A stretch of 64,000 bases of DNA, from positions 868,001 through 932,000 of the forward strand of contig BEDY01000002.1 of assembly GCA_002335605.1 (NCBI GenBank), in the 5' to 3' direction. This DNA is from Prillingera fragicola (Eukaryota > Basidiomycota > Tremellomycetes > Trichosporonales > Trichosporonaceae). Positions 32,237-43,555 of this stretch are shown here, one piece after another (positions within the stretch are counted from its first letter, which is position 1; each line of letters starts with the position of its first letter). A program made the position numbers and the translations under genes. Under the pieces are notes generated by a model. That model made no database searches. It was not told where the DNA came from and saw only the letters and a list, made by a program, of their open reading frames with translations.

Positions 32237-34114
32237 GATGGTATATGTGAGAAGAAGAGTGTGTGGACGATGCAAGGATGGAGCCAACGGACGAGGGATG
32301 AGGTGGTCTCGTCTGCTCTAACCTCGGGTGCCGAGTGGTTTCATGAGGATGGAGGCTGGTAGCGTTGGCAGCACCACGAGAGTCATTCGATTGGTCTGAC
32401 GTCACGCGGCTCTGCGGTGCACGCCAGATTCGTGTGGTCGAATACAACCTGTTTATTAGTTTCCCAATTGGGATATTAGAAACCAGGAGCTAATGAAATC
32501 AAGTCTCCGTTGCTATTGGTCTTCACCAAAAATGCCCTTTTGCTGATCGCCCATGCCGTTATGAGCTGCCAGCTTTCATGTCGACAACGTGCAGAGCTCC
32601 AGAGCTGTAGGCTCTCTCGTCAAGCCTAAACGTGCCGACGCTGCAGGCAAGCACCCGAGTCGGGCCAGTGGCACATCCGCGTGCAGTAACTGATATTAGT
32701 GGAAGGACGAGAAGGGAGCTTCTGCCACAAGGTGGCTTTGAGGCTTGGTTTTCCGCAACGACGTCGCCGGCCTGTGCATGCACCACTGTCTTGGTAGCCC
32801 CATAACGTAGAGACTCCCACTCTGCCGACGTCGCTGATCCTCTATGCGGGAAACGCTGCGCTGGCGGCCTGGAGTCGGACGGACAAACTTTTACATTCCA
32901 ACAAACTATGACACAGAAGGATTGAGACCTGGCTTGCTTGCGTGTCTACTAAGGGTGCGGCTCAGGCTGGGAGATCGTGGTCCGGATACCTGAAGGTGCA
33001 CGGCTTCTGGCTTGGAAAACTAGTAGTTCTGTTCGCGGCATGACGACTCGACCAACATTTTTCTATGCCTCTTTGGCGGTGTTCGAAAGGGGTTTGGGGC
33101 TCTGGACCTCTTACGGGTAGAAGCCGAAAATGGTTCCATTGAGGCACACCCTGCCTAGGACAGGGAAGAGGCTTTGAGTCTGTGCATCTCCTTGCTCTAG
33201 CACGCTTTCGGCTTGGGCGTGGTTGGTTCTGCAGATATGCCATCTCATGTCAAACCTTGCAGGTCGAAAGGGAAGGTTTGCCATGCGTTTAGGGGGTCCT
33301 ATGTTGCCACCACATCTTTCCCTCTGCGTTCAGGGGCCGGGATCCGTATGGCCCGGACTGTAAGCGTCTGAGCTCTGCACGTTCTCAGAGTCATTGACTC
33401 ATGGCATGCTAGGCTTGTGAGCCGTGAGCAGATCCCGTGCCTGGGAGGCGTTTCTTCTGTTGCGTGCTCACCATGCGTCTGCTGCGCTGTTGCCACTGCT
33501 GCACCATAGAAAAATGTGTCCTGAGCGCATCAGGAACGACCCTCGCCCGCTGTCAGACCTTCAGGAACCATGACTCCTGAGCAAGAAACCTGCTGCCGAA
33601 TCGACACTGGTACACTGCCAGCCAGGCTACGCTGGCAGCTGGTCTCGACTCTGCGCTGGATGGAATGCGGCTACCACTTTGCATCGCCTGCGCGCTCAGT
33701 CACTTCTTTTGTTGAACGTATTGTACCATTGTCGATCCTCACACTCCAGGCTCGCACGTCCCCCTTTACTCCTTTTCTCCTTGCTCCCCCTCCTGTGTCG
33801 TCCACGGCTCGCACTCGACAACAGCGGCCACCACGACAACGACGGGCATACGAGGGCGCGAAATCCCAAAAGACTGCTCGACGAGCAGAAGCAGCAGTCA
33901 CACTGAACGTTGAAACCACCTTGTTCCAGCTGTAATATCGACCGACGCCTCTGCCGCGCCTCCCCATCATCCCCCACGCCGCCTCGCCTCGCCTCTTGCG
34001 AACAACACAATCCTCTCTTTTCCTCCAACCCTAGCACTCCCCATCAATCAATCGACCCAGCCCGTCCCGTCAGACATTATACATAGGCCGCCACCGAGCT
34101 GGCCCGTGAATACA
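32237..34114. promoter_or_regulatory. 1.9-kb divergent regulatory region upstream of the PKA gene
   Basis: No supported gene. The PKA-proximal 400 bp (about 33730-34110) is strongly pyrimidine-rich on the plus strand (CTCCTTTTCTCCTTGCTCCC-like), as in long fungal 5' leaders. TATACATA lies at 34078-34085, about 35 nt upstream of the PKA ATG, so it may be leader rather than promoter. A CCAATTGGG palindrome-like CCAAT box occurs near 32463. The long leader is consistent with a regulated signalling gene, but that is inference. Confidence 0.45.
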
Positions 34115-35818
34115 ATGTCCAAGTTTAAACTCGACCCCATGTCGCTCCTCCTGCCGCACGAGCGCGCAGCAATGGTCGGTCAGCCAGTGCAGGCAAAACT
34201 AGAGGCAGCACCGACAGAAGGATACCTGTCCATGTACCGTCCACCACCAGGTGCTGGCCAGATGCCCAACGGACACCCCATGCCGCAGCAACTGCAACGA
34301 CCACAGATTGTTACACCACGTGAGTGACTCTTCACATCGTGTTGTGAGCAGAGCTTGCCTCTGCGCACTCTGCGTACCTGCGTGACAGTCCCGGATGCTA
34401 ACGTCCCCTCTCCTCTACGGCCATCCTCTGCACTCGTAATGTTTATCGACTCTCGACACGAAACAGAATACGTTCCTGTCCCGCCAGGCCAGGCTGCCCC
34501 CTTGTCGCCTCCAGCGTCTCTGATGTCGACTCCTCCATCAGCATGGGATGCATCCTCATCGTGGACGGCCATGGACGGCGTCATGGAGGGATCTGGTTCG
34601 CGAGCGACGGCAACCGCCCAGTGGGCCGGCCGGTATGCGTCACCAGGACACGCTGGGAGCTCGACCTTGGGCGTCTTTCCTCGCAACGTTGTCCATCATC
34701 CACGCAATGGAAGAGCCAGACTACAGGACTGGGAGATTGTCGAGACACTAGGCACTGGCACCTTTGGCCGTGTCTTGCTCGTTCGCCAACGCCCATCATA
34801 CCGCCCGACATCATACCACCCCATCTTCCCCCACCTTTACCAGTCGCTCGACCCCAGCTCTCCGTCACCTGTATCCACCCAGCAAGCCGACGGCCAGCTG
34901 CCCCACTTTGCCATGAAGGTGTTGCGGAAATCTGAGATTGTGCGCTTGAAACAGGTCGAGCACATCAACTCTGAGCGGCGAATCCTCGAAAAAGTTCGGC
35001 ACCCATTCATTGTCGAGCTGTATGCGACGTACCAGGACAGCCTCAACGTCTACATGCTGTTGTCGTACATACCCGGTGGTGAGCTCTTCTCCCACTTGCG
35101 ACGAGCCGGTCGCTTCTCGCCCGACGTCACCCGCTTTTACCTCGCCTCGATCGTCCTCGCCATCGAGTATCTCCATTCACGCAACATTATCTACCGCGAC
35201 CTCAAGCCAGAAAACTTGTTGCTCGACCGCTCTGGCTACCTGCGCATTGCCGACTTTGGATTCGCAAAAGTCGTCGAGGATCGTACATTCACGCTGTGCG
35301 GCACGCCCGAGTATCTGGCCCCCGAGATTGTACTGTCACAGGGCCACGGCAAGGCGGTCGACTGGTGGGCCCTGGGTATCCTGGCATTTGAGATGCTTGC
35401 CGGCTACCCTCCGTTCTTTGACGACCACCCGCTGGGCATCTACGAGAAGATTCTCCGCTGCGAGATTGCCTTCCCGGCCCACGTCGACCCCTACGCCAAG
35501 GACCTCATCCGCGGCCTGCTCACCGCCGACCGTACCAAGCGTTTGGGCAACTTGCGCGGCGGAGCGCGCGACGTCATGAACCACGCGTGGTTTGCCGGCG
35601 TAGACTGGGGATCACTGGAGCGCAAAGAGATTGGAGCCCCCATCGTGCCGCGGGTCGGCAGCATGAGTGATTCGCAAAACTTTCAGAGGTACCCTCCTCC
35701 CCGTCCCACCGAGCTGCCGGGCATCTTTGGTGCGACGTACGAGGAGACCGAGGACACCTATGCCCAGATGTTCCGGGAATTCACCTTTCCCAGGCCGGGC
35801 GAGGACATGGAGGATTAG
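34115..35818 (+). CDS. PKA1: cAMP-dependent protein kinase catalytic subunit (AGC kinase)
   Basis: Two exons (34115-34319, 34389-35818) give 544 residues. The N-terminal 180 residues are Pro/Ser/Gln-rich. The kinase domain (about 182-440) is complete: GTGTFGRV (Gly loop), FAMKVLRK (Lys), HINSERRILEKVRHPFIVEL, YRDLKPENLLLD (HRD is YRD), DFGFAKVV, TLCGTPEYLAPEIV (activation-loop Thr), DWWALGILAFEMLAGYPPFF, then the AGC tail with a terminal hydrophobic motif FREF. 'RDLKPENLLLD' and 'LCGTPEYLAPE' are diagnostic of PKA. Role: the catalytic arm of cAMP signalling, held inactive by a regulatory subunit. An insertion of about 25 residues (SYRPTSYHPIFPHLYQSLDP) splits the N-lobe between the Gly loop and the VAIK lysine. 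Confidence 0.93.
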
Positions 35819-36432
35819 AGTAATATATCTTGGGACTAGTTGTGTTATCCCCCGTCAGCTTGATGCATGTAGGACTTTTTAGGATCGCGATTTGTGTGCA
35901 ACTAGATGCCAAGTCTTAGATCGACTGGAGGGTGACGTCGTCGCTGAACAGTGTTCGACCGTCGTCACCTTCAGGTTCGTTGCGGCCTGGTGCAAGCTGC
36001 CTTCCTCCTGCAGTGTCAGCTCGGCCACAACCCAGAAACAACCCACCTCGGCACAACTCACGTCCACACCACCCCTCTGCAGGCCCTTGACGGTGTCGCG
36101 AAACGTGAGCTGTTCGGGGTATTCAACGCCCCGCCAACTGACTCGCCAATTAGGTCCTGTCCCGAGGGGAGAAGACTTGCGGCGGTGGCTAGATACCGGC
36201 AAGAGCCTTGAGGAGCTGCTCAAGTGGTAGAGGAAGCAGTGAAAGGTTGTCGGTGGTTGACGGCTGAAGCGTGAGTGGAGTCATTAGTCGCGAGTGCTCG
36301 CTGAGGACGAACGCCACGGTCGTGACACATGAGCCATGCTAAGGGAGGTTCCAAGGCATAGCCTCTATATGGCACTGGCACAAGAAGTACCCTCTAAAGC
36401 ACATGACAATCTTCTGGCCCTCCTTCGCCAGC
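35819..36432. other. Convergent intergenic region
   Basis: A 614-bp gap between the end of the PKA gene and the end of the small minus-strand gene. Overlapping frames on both strands show no motif and no exon chain. Confidence 0.4.
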
Positions 36433-36693
36433 TCAAGGGTGAGTGATAGCGCTTCCAGCGGGGTCAGGATGAACCTTGGTGGCGTTCTGCGCTGCATACC
36501 GACTTGCCAGACTGTTGCCGAGCGAGTCTTCAATTCTTGAGAGTAGACGGGTTGCCTTGACATAGTACGCGTCGGGTTGACCTCTCTTGCTGCACGACTT
36601 GGGGAAAGAAGGCGGCGCAGCCGGCCTGTTTCAACATGAATGTCGAGGCGCCGCGCAACCTGGCACCGATGATGACCCTTGAGGGGAAGACAT
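36433..36693 (-). CDS. Small spliced gene, 69-aa protein of unknown function
   Basis: Two exons (36677-36693, 36433-36625) joined by a 51-nt intron with a weak GTCATC donor and ACAG acceptor give 69 residues. The downstream exon frame reads like genuine protein: PKSCSKRGQPDAYYVKATRL, then LSRIEDSLGNSLASRYAAQN and TKVHPDPAGSAITHP before the stop. In the start frame there is a stop 21 nt upstream of the ATG at 36693, so the 5' end is bounded. I do not recognise the family. A basic, amphipathic helix (KATRLLSRIEDSLGNSLASR) dominates. Upstream minus-strand sequence at 36700-37030 has splice-like signals and may be an untranslated leader. Confidence 0.4.
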
Positions 36694-37181
36694 TTGTGTT
36701 GTGCTGATGAATCAAAGAGCTGGTGTTGTATATTGGTACGACTAGGAGAGGGAGAGATACCTAGACAAACAGCTGGGCTGCGGCATTGGCGCATGGGAAC
36801 GAGTGCCGGGAGGCCGGAACGCAGCAACCTGCAGCCACTGGGGCACGTTTTGCGATTGTGGAGACGAGCGGTCAACAAGATCAGAAACTCACGGTTGAGG
36901 CCATCGTGAAGAAGAGAAGAGCTAGTGAGGAGATTAAGAGCTCTCGCCTCCGCATACTCGGGCACGGCGATAGTGGATACAAGGAGACTCGGCCAAGACA
37001 GCATCTCTCTTGGTATGGGCTCCCATAGATGTTTGCCACCCAAGCAAGACCCCGATAAATCGGCCGTGCCTGACCTCGCTGGTGGCCGACTGGAATTGAG
37101 CGATTTCACGGCCCATCTCTTCCCCCAACCATCTAAAAGACCACGTCCGCGTCTCTGAACCGGGGCCCACACACACAAACC
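36694..37181. promoter_or_regulatory. Divergent promoter region
   Basis: A 488-bp region between the small minus-strand gene and the aldo/keto reductase. It may hold an untranslated leader exon of the small gene (see that entry). No TATA box seen for the reductase. Confidence 0.4.
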
Positions 37182-38515
37182 ATGTCCACAGCGTCACTGC
37201 CCCCCGCGCACCCAGACAGGCCAGAGGAGAATATCCCGGCGTACGACCTCGCGAGTGTTCCCGAGGAGGCGCTCGACAACATTCCCGCTGATGAGGTCCT
37301 TCCCTCGCCCACCCATAACCCTAGCGACCCAGCTGGTGTGCTGCCGCTCCCGGCGGTCGTGCTGGGCTGTGCGCCGTTTGGATATGGCATCTACGCGGAC
37401 ATGGACGACGTGACCAACACGATGCCGGTGCGTATCGTGCGCGCGGCGCTGCGGGCAGGTATAAACGCGTTTGACACTGGTGAGTGGCTTTGGAGCGTCA
37501 AGTGTTGACGAGCAGCACCGCACTACCACCCCTCTGAAATTATCCTGGGCAAGGCTCTTGATGCTCTGCGGTCAGAATTCCCTCGCGAGTCGTACTCGAT
37601 CGTGACCAAGACGGCCAAGTACGGACCCAAGATGGACCACCACCTGTACGATGCCGAGACGACGCGCAAGAGTCTGGACAGGTCGCTCAAGCGCTTGCAC
37701 ACTGATTACCTCGATGTTGTGTGTGAGTTTGTGTGTGTCCAAACAATGTCTTACACACAGACTTGCACGATGTAGAGTACGTCGTCGACTCGCCGCACCC
37801 CTCCCCAGCCGGCATGCACCTGGACGCTCTGGGGCCGGACGCAGCAGCCTGGCACCTTGACCCTCCTTACGTTGCCCAAGGCCCCGGCGACGAGTCGATT
37901 CTCGAGACCTTTGCCGTACTGCGCGAGTACCAGGCAGCGGGCAAGATCAAGCGCGTGGGCCTGGCCAGCTTTCCCCTGCCTGTGCTCCTGCGGCTGTGCC
38001 TGCTCATCCTCGAGCGGACCGGCCAGCCGGTGGACATTATCCAGACCTACTGCCACCAGACAATCCTGTGCAGCACGCTCGAAGAGGGATACCTCGCTGC
38101 GTTCACGGACCGCGCAAAGGTCCCGCAGGTAGTCAACGCCGCGCCCCTGTCCATGGGTATCCTCACCACCTCGGGTGGACCGGCTTGGCACCCGGCGCGT
38201 TCCGTCGACAAAGTGTGGAACGCCACGCGCGAGGCCGTCGAGCTGTGCAAGGCGCACGGGACGACTCTGGAAGCAGTGGCCGTGGCGTTTGGATACCGCA
38301 CGCTGCGCCAGGATAACGGCGCCGTCGTCCCCGTTGTCGTCGGGTGTACAAATCTCGAGCAGCTCCACCAGACGCTCCAGACGTATGCCCAGATGAACGG
38401 GGGTACCCTCCAGCCCGAGGTTGCTGCGGCGGAAAAGGCCGTGAGAAAGCTGTTTGAGGAACGCGGTGTTCTCAACTGGTCGTGGGAGAAGCCGTCCCCA
38501 GAGGACTTTGAGTAG
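37182..38515 (+). CDS. Aldo/keto reductase, D-arabinose 1-dehydrogenase (Ara2)-like
   Basis: Three exons (37182-37479, 37516-37722, 37761-38515) give 419 residues. AKR catalytic tetrad positions are visible across the junctions: NAFDTAPHYHPSEIILGKAL (Asp/Tyr), VTKTAKYG (Lys), DYLDVVYLHDVEYV (His). The LGCAPFGYGIYADMD opening, the insert DSPHPSPAGMHLDALGPDAA, and VVPVVVGCTNLEQLHQTLQT near the end fit the Ara2/L-galactose-dehydrogenase group rather than the classical AKRs. Ara2 oxidises D-arabinose to D-arabinono-1,4-lactone for D-erythroascorbate synthesis in yeast. The specificity is inferred from overall resemblance. NAD dependence cannot be read directly. Confidence 0.8.
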
Positions 38516-38563
38516 GAATGAGCAAGCTGTATGGGTATGCATTGATACACTACTGGACAAAGT

Positions 38564-39955
38564 CTATTGACTCTTACGTTTGCCGTTGACTGCAGCCTGG
38601 CCAGCGCCACCATACACGTCGTCCATCCGAGCTCGATACGTCCCAGTGACGAAGGCCCACAGACGCCTAAACACGGTCTGCATGGGGTAGAACTGCCCGA
38701 CAACCTTTTGGTACGACGAGTACACTGGATACTGTTCGTCAGCCTCGTCAATGACCCGCCAGCTTACCTTTCTGGTCGTGATCCACTCGGTGATGGCAGT
38801 GCTCATTACCATGAGCAGGCTCAGCTGTATGTCAGCTGTGGCTAAACTTGAGGCACTCACAGCCATAGTCGGCCCAAGGACACTCTTGAGCTGTCCCCTC
38901 GCAAACTCGAGCCCGGCAGCCACAGGGAAGAAGGCCTGGGAGAGCCAGAACCCCTGCTCTGACGCAAAGTTCGGGTGGCGCACAATACCAAACAGGCCAT
39001 GGACTGGGAACCCGGGGTGGTGCGACGCCGGGTATACTACACGCTGCGGGGTGCGCACGTTGGGGTCGTCCGGGGTGTGCGTCATCAGTGCGTGCTTGGA
39101 TTCCTGGTAGGTGTACATCTGCTGGTCGGCTGTTCCTTCGAGGGTGATAAAGACCAGGCCGCCGATGAGGCAGAACAGATCGTACAAGTTCAGCACAGGC
39201 GTGTCGCGCGACACGACGGCTGTGGCGAAGCGTGCCGGGAGGAAGGGGAGGACGGCAGAGTAGGGGATGGCCAGGCCGGGACCCGCAGACATTTGGTCAG
39301 GAGGGCGAACGGTGATTCCTACGGGAACGCAAAAGTAGTAGAGCAGTAGTGGCTGGGCAATGACTGCGTGTCAGAGGTCTTCACACACGACGGGCTCACC
39401 GACTGCAAAGACGTGCACGAGCTGGAGGGCCCACCAAGGCAGGATCTTGCGCATGACGCCATAGCGGTAGTCCTCGGAACGGCTAGAGGTCAGTGGGTGG
39501 CTTTACACCGACTCACGGCCAGTAGAGTCCACGTCTTGCCGTGTGGTAGGTCAGCCTGGTAAACCAAATAGCCTGCTCATCAGCGCCCTCCGTTGCTCAC
39601 ACCGCACCTGAATTCCCAAGATCAGCGCCAGCCGGGGCAGGCAAGCCCCATAAACCTCGCCACCAGGATGCACCCACACCCACGCCGCCACACATGCGCT
39701 ACACAGCACAGGCCAGGTGGTGTATATCCTATCGACCCAGGACAGGTTCCCCGTCAGGACGTTGAGGACGAAACAGGCCGGCATGGCGGCCAGGCTGAGC
39801 GCGAGGGGCAGGTGCAGCGGCTCAGCATCTGGGGCGCGGAGGATGGCTTCGGGCGTCCAGGAGGACAAGCTGTTGAGGAGCCCCGGGAGCGTCGAGAAGG
39901 GCGGGGAGAGGTTGTGCAGGGCGAGGTCTAGGCCTGCCGTGAGGTGGTTCTTCAT
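38564..39955 (-). CDS. DUF1295 multi-pass membrane protein (steroid-reductase superfamily)
   Basis: Six exons (39608-39955, 39517-39572, 39400-39482, 38861-39363, 38768-38824, 38564-38731), every intron 34-36 nt, give 404 residues. Several hydrophobic segments: PLALSLAAMPACFVLNVL, WPVLCSACVAAWVWV, ILPWWALQLVHVFAVVIAQP, LYDLFCLIGGLVFITLEGTA, LSLLMVMSTAI. The DUF1295 marks are present: DRIYTTWPV, RSEDYRYGVMRKIL, ADQQMYTYQES, GIVRHPNFASEQGFWLSQAF (Asn/His region), EWITTRKYPVYSSYQKVVGQFYP. The family is related to 5-alpha-reductases and isoprenylcysteine methyltransferases and is membrane-embedded, probably in the ER. The substrate is unknown. Two of the introns (38825-38860, 38732-38767) contain no stop and keep frame, so retention would insert 12 residues each. 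Confidence 0.85.
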
Positions 39956-40431
39956 GCCGAAGAGTGTGGGTCAGAGAGTGGACGTGGCGTGAGATCGATG
40001 GGATGGCGCACTTCCTGTTAAATACAGAGAGGCTGGTGGGCACTACGCTTGTGTATTCCGATTACCTAGATGCCGAGTTGGGTGGCAGTGAGTAGATACA
40101 GTAGTTCTTCGGAATGAGAGCAACCGCGACAGAAATCATTCACCGGTGGACGACAATGACAGTCACCTACCCGTGCCTGGAAATGGCCACGACGTCATTA
40201 TAAATTGAGTAGTGGTGGAGGTGCAGCATCATCATACAGTGTCACCAATTCATAGGGCGAGGATTTTAAGGGGTGAACAGCAAACAGGGTCACCTCAATA
40301 CTAGGCAGAGTACTACTAACAGACACAGCGAAGCGAAGAACAGGTATATCAGACTGGGGTAGACCAGGCGACGGGAAATGGCGGATGGACTAGATGTCGT
40401 AGTCCATCAGATACAGGAACAGCGTCAACGC
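39956..40431. other. Intergenic, nothing recognised
   Basis: A 476-bp region upstream of the DUF1295 gene and downstream of the HMG-box gene, both on the minus strand. No TATA box or further gene is evident. Confidence 0.4.
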
Positions 40432-41388
40432 CTAGTCCTTGCTCTTCTTGTTCTTCTTCTGCATAATGTCAGCAATTGCTCCAACGCAACCACGACAATG
40501 CTCACCTTCTTGTCGGTCGAGGGCTCGACGGCGGCGACGAGCTCCTCGGCGTTCTTCCTCTTCTTGTCCTTCTTGCCGGGGGTAGGGGTGGCAAGAGTGG
40601 CAACGGCGGCAGCAGTCTTGGTGGGCTGTTAGACATTAGCTGCAAGTGGGAGGCAGCCTTTAGCAACTTACAGTGCCGTCGTCCGACTCCTCCTCCGAGG
40701 ACGACTCGGTCTCGTCCTCCTCGGCGATAATGCCGACAATCTGGCCAGTCTTGTACCTCTGCTCGGCCTCGCGGAACTCGGTAGTGGCCTCGGTGTAGGC
40801 GTTCTCGTACACCTTGCGCTGCGACTCGGAGAGGGCCTTCCAGCGCTGGGCAATGACGCTCAGGACCTCCTTGTAGGGAAGGCCGGGGTTTTCCTGACGG
40901 ATCTGCTCGCGGACATCGTTCTGGAAGAGGAGGTACGCCGAAGGAGGGCGCTTAGGAGCGTTCGGGTCCTTGATCTTCTTCTCCTTCTTGGCACGGACCT
41001 TCTTACCGGCGGCAGCGGCGGCAAGGGCCTCGACGGCGTGGGCACCGTTCTCAACGGCAGCGAGCGCCGCCGAGGTGGTAAGGGTCGACGGGGTCAGGCG
41101 GGCATAGTCCTCAATGATGGCGACGCAGCGGGTCATGGCGGCGGCAATGTCCTTGAAGGACGCAATCATCTGTAGACTTGTCAGTGCTTGCGCAGTATGT
41201 ATTTGGGTGAGTGCCACATTGGCGCAGGTGCCACAAGTTGATTTGTTTACAAGGTGTGGAAGGGCGTGATATTCTTCCTGGCTGGAGAAACACCCTTGCG
41301 GAGGAGAGATGGGCGACGGGACGTGGAGAGGTTGACTCACCTCCTGGCGCTTGGCCTCCATCTCCTCGTACGAAACAATTCCGGCCAT
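40432..41388 (-). CDS. HMG-box DNA-binding protein (Hmo1-like)
   Basis: Four exons (41341-41388, 40672-41169, 40506-40625, 40432-40458), all phase 0, give 230 residues. The HMG box is unmistakable at about 84-155: KKIKDPNAPKRPPSAYLLFQ, NDVREQIRQENPGLPYKEVL, SVIAQRWKALSESQRKVYEN. The N-terminal 80 residues are helical/Ala-rich without a second clear box. The C-terminus has an acidic patch (EEDETESSSEEESDDGT) and a Lys-rich tail (GKKDKKRKNAEE.., KKKKNKKSKD). This one-box plus basic-tail layout resembles Hmo1, which binds rDNA and ribosomal protein promoters, but other fungal HMG-box proteins share it. A 171-nt intron follows the first 16 codons, and the leader region is AT-rich. Confidence 0.85.
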
Positions 41389-42148
41389 GTCGATTGAAGG
41401 GTGAAGGGGTAGGGTGGTGGTAGTGTGGCGGCTGCTGAATGTTAGTTTTCGGTGGATGGGTTAATTGGGCATGGTGTGGGAGCAGTGTCCACGGGGTAAT
41501 GCAGAGATGCGGCGAGAGGGGACTTGGACACGGTGTGAAAGGTGCATGTAGGAGTGGATTGGTGTTTGTGGAAAGAGTATGATACTTGCCAAAGACGAGT
41601 GCTGATTTGGGTGGATGGAATGGGGATAGGGACCCTTTGATTAACAATGTGGGAGTGGGTGGGTGGTTAGGAAATGGGGGATTGAAAGTAAAAAGTGGAA
41701 TAGCAAAGGCAGTAAAGACGGTGGGAATAGATCCCTTTTCAGTTAGGGGGCGTAGTAGTCTTTACAACACGGAAGCTTTTAATTACGCCCTCATTCAAAT
41801 ATATGTAATACCAAATACCCCCCAGTGTAGGCTGCGCCCCTAGGCCTAATCAATATGAAATAATTCCAATCAGGCAATTACCACAACAAGTCTAATGCCC
41901 CATAACTCCGACAGTGGCAGTCCCGTATTGTTGACCCCTCCTTTGGTGTCAACAAACGTCCAGGCTGGGGATTCACGCGCCTGATCTTTGGTCGTCACCG
42001 TCACATAAGCACTAATCGCCACCAACAACTACCTATTCATCACCTGTCCATCACACTGGGAGTGATACTGCATCTCGTGATTTATCGACCCTCCCGTATC
42101 CTGTTCAAGTAGCCTCACACACCACCTGCTTCCCCCACCTCTACCACG
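41389..42148. promoter_or_regulatory. AT-rich divergent promoter (HMG-box / Csm1)
   Basis: A 760-bp region between outward-facing genes. About 41650-41900 is clearly more AT-rich than the surrounding genome and includes TAATTACG, AAATATATG and CCAATCAGG elements. It may be a shared nucleosome-depleted promoter. Confidence 0.45.
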
Positions 42149-43397
42149 ATGGCTCCCAAGGTCGCCAAGCGCGACAAGGAGAACTTGCCGCTCAAGTCCA
42201 AGGCGGCGGATCTGATTTCAGACGACTTTGATGGTGGGATCTCGGCTTTCCTTAAAGATGCGTACAGTCACTAATTCCCGTAGACATGGACGTCGATGTC
42301 GATGTTGTTAAGAAGCGCTCACGAGCCAAGGACGAAGACCGGCCTTCAACGTCGTCACGCTCCTCAAAGCCCGAAAGCTCCTTGTCAGATCTCCAAAGGC
42401 AGCTTGCAGCTGTGAGTATGCTCTTGTTTGGTGTTCATCCTGCTGACTGGCTAGAAATCGGCCGACTGCGAGAGGTTGCAAAAGCGCTGTGACGACTTTG
42501 CCAAGCAGTTCGAAGAGTTGAGCCGGCTACGCAAAACAGACGTCGAGGCGCTGTTTGAAAAGTACAAGGAGCAGGTTGCTATCAAGATGAAGGGTGGGTG
42601 TAGCTCTCGCGGCCAGTGTTCTAACTTGTCAGCGCAGCAGGATCTCTTGACTGGCCAGGAGGCGCTTCTGAAGAAGGAGGCGTCAAAGATCCAAAAACTC
42701 CAAAAGGCGTTGAGCGAAGCCCGAGACGAGTCTGAGCGCGAGGCCAAGCGTGCTGCCCAGCTCGAGGCGCCTCCCGTGCTCGAGGGCAAGATTGACAGCT
42801 TCAACCCCGAGGCCCTGCGCGAGGAGGTACACAAGCTGCGCAAGTCGATAAAGTCAAAGGACGAGCAGAGTGAGTGCCCCACTGCCAATGCCCGCAGCAA
42901 CTGACAGAGCAGTCACAACGCTGCAGCGCGAGTACGACGAAGAGGTCGCCCATTCGCGCCAGATGCAGCGGGCCAACGAGAAGCGGCCCTCCGTGCCCGT
43001 AGCGTCTGCGTCGGCCGAGGCGCCGAGCAGCGAGGAGAGCGAAAAGGACCAGCAGTCGCTGCGGTTCTACGAGGACGCGACTGGGTTTACAATCTTGAAC
43101 GTCAACCTGAAGGAGACTGCCGCCGGCAAGGACATTACCATGTCGTGCCTGCAGAGCGCGGAGGGACGGAGCTTTGCATTCAAGCTTCGTCGGTACGCTG
43201 TTCTCGACCGTGCAGCTCGCAAGTGGGTCAAGCAGCTCGACTTTACACCAGAGAAAGTGGAGAATGAGCGGGACAAAGTACTCGTGTCCCGCTTGGGACC
43301 ATTTACGCAGGCATTCACCGTGCCGCTCGACGAGCTGCCGTCGCTGTGGGAGGACTTGCGGTGTAGGATTGGAGGATCGGGCAAGTATGCTGCTTAG
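42149..43397 (+). CDS. CSM1: Monopolin subunit Csm1/Pcs1
   Basis: Five exons (42149-42233, 42284-42411, 42455-42593, 42633-42869, 42913-43397) give 357 residues. The N-terminus is basic with KEN and acidic patches (DMDVDVDVVKKRS). A long coiled coil covers about 65-225 (CERLQKRCDDFAKQFEELSR, KTDVEALFEKYKEQVAIKMK, EREAKRAAQL..). The C-terminal globular domain (about 240-357) has the Csm1 pattern: LRFYEDATGFTILNVNLKET, MSCLQSAEGRSFAFKLRRYA, FTVPLDELPSLWEDLRCRIG. Family role: Csm1 dimerises and clamps kinetochores (monopolin) and also acts at rDNA. The KEN tripeptide (residues 10-12) could be an APC/C degron, an inference. Another kinetochore coiled-coil family with the same fold (Spc24/25-like) is less likely. 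Confidence 0.8.
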
Positions 43398-43555
43398 TCA
43401 CGTATCTTGGTGTCACACAATGTTAGAAACTTGTAAGCAGTGAGGCATGCGCCCACGTCCACGCTCAACTTGCTTCTACACCTTGCATCTGTCATGACAC
43501 GTACGGTACCGAACAGTTACAGCACCGGCAGTGCCTCTAGGACGAGACTCTAGGT

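Noticed and set aside
36339..37178. 279-codon minus-strand ORF
   Set aside because: Crosses the small spliced gene in the wrong frame and contains branch/acceptor sequences. The composition is not protein-like.
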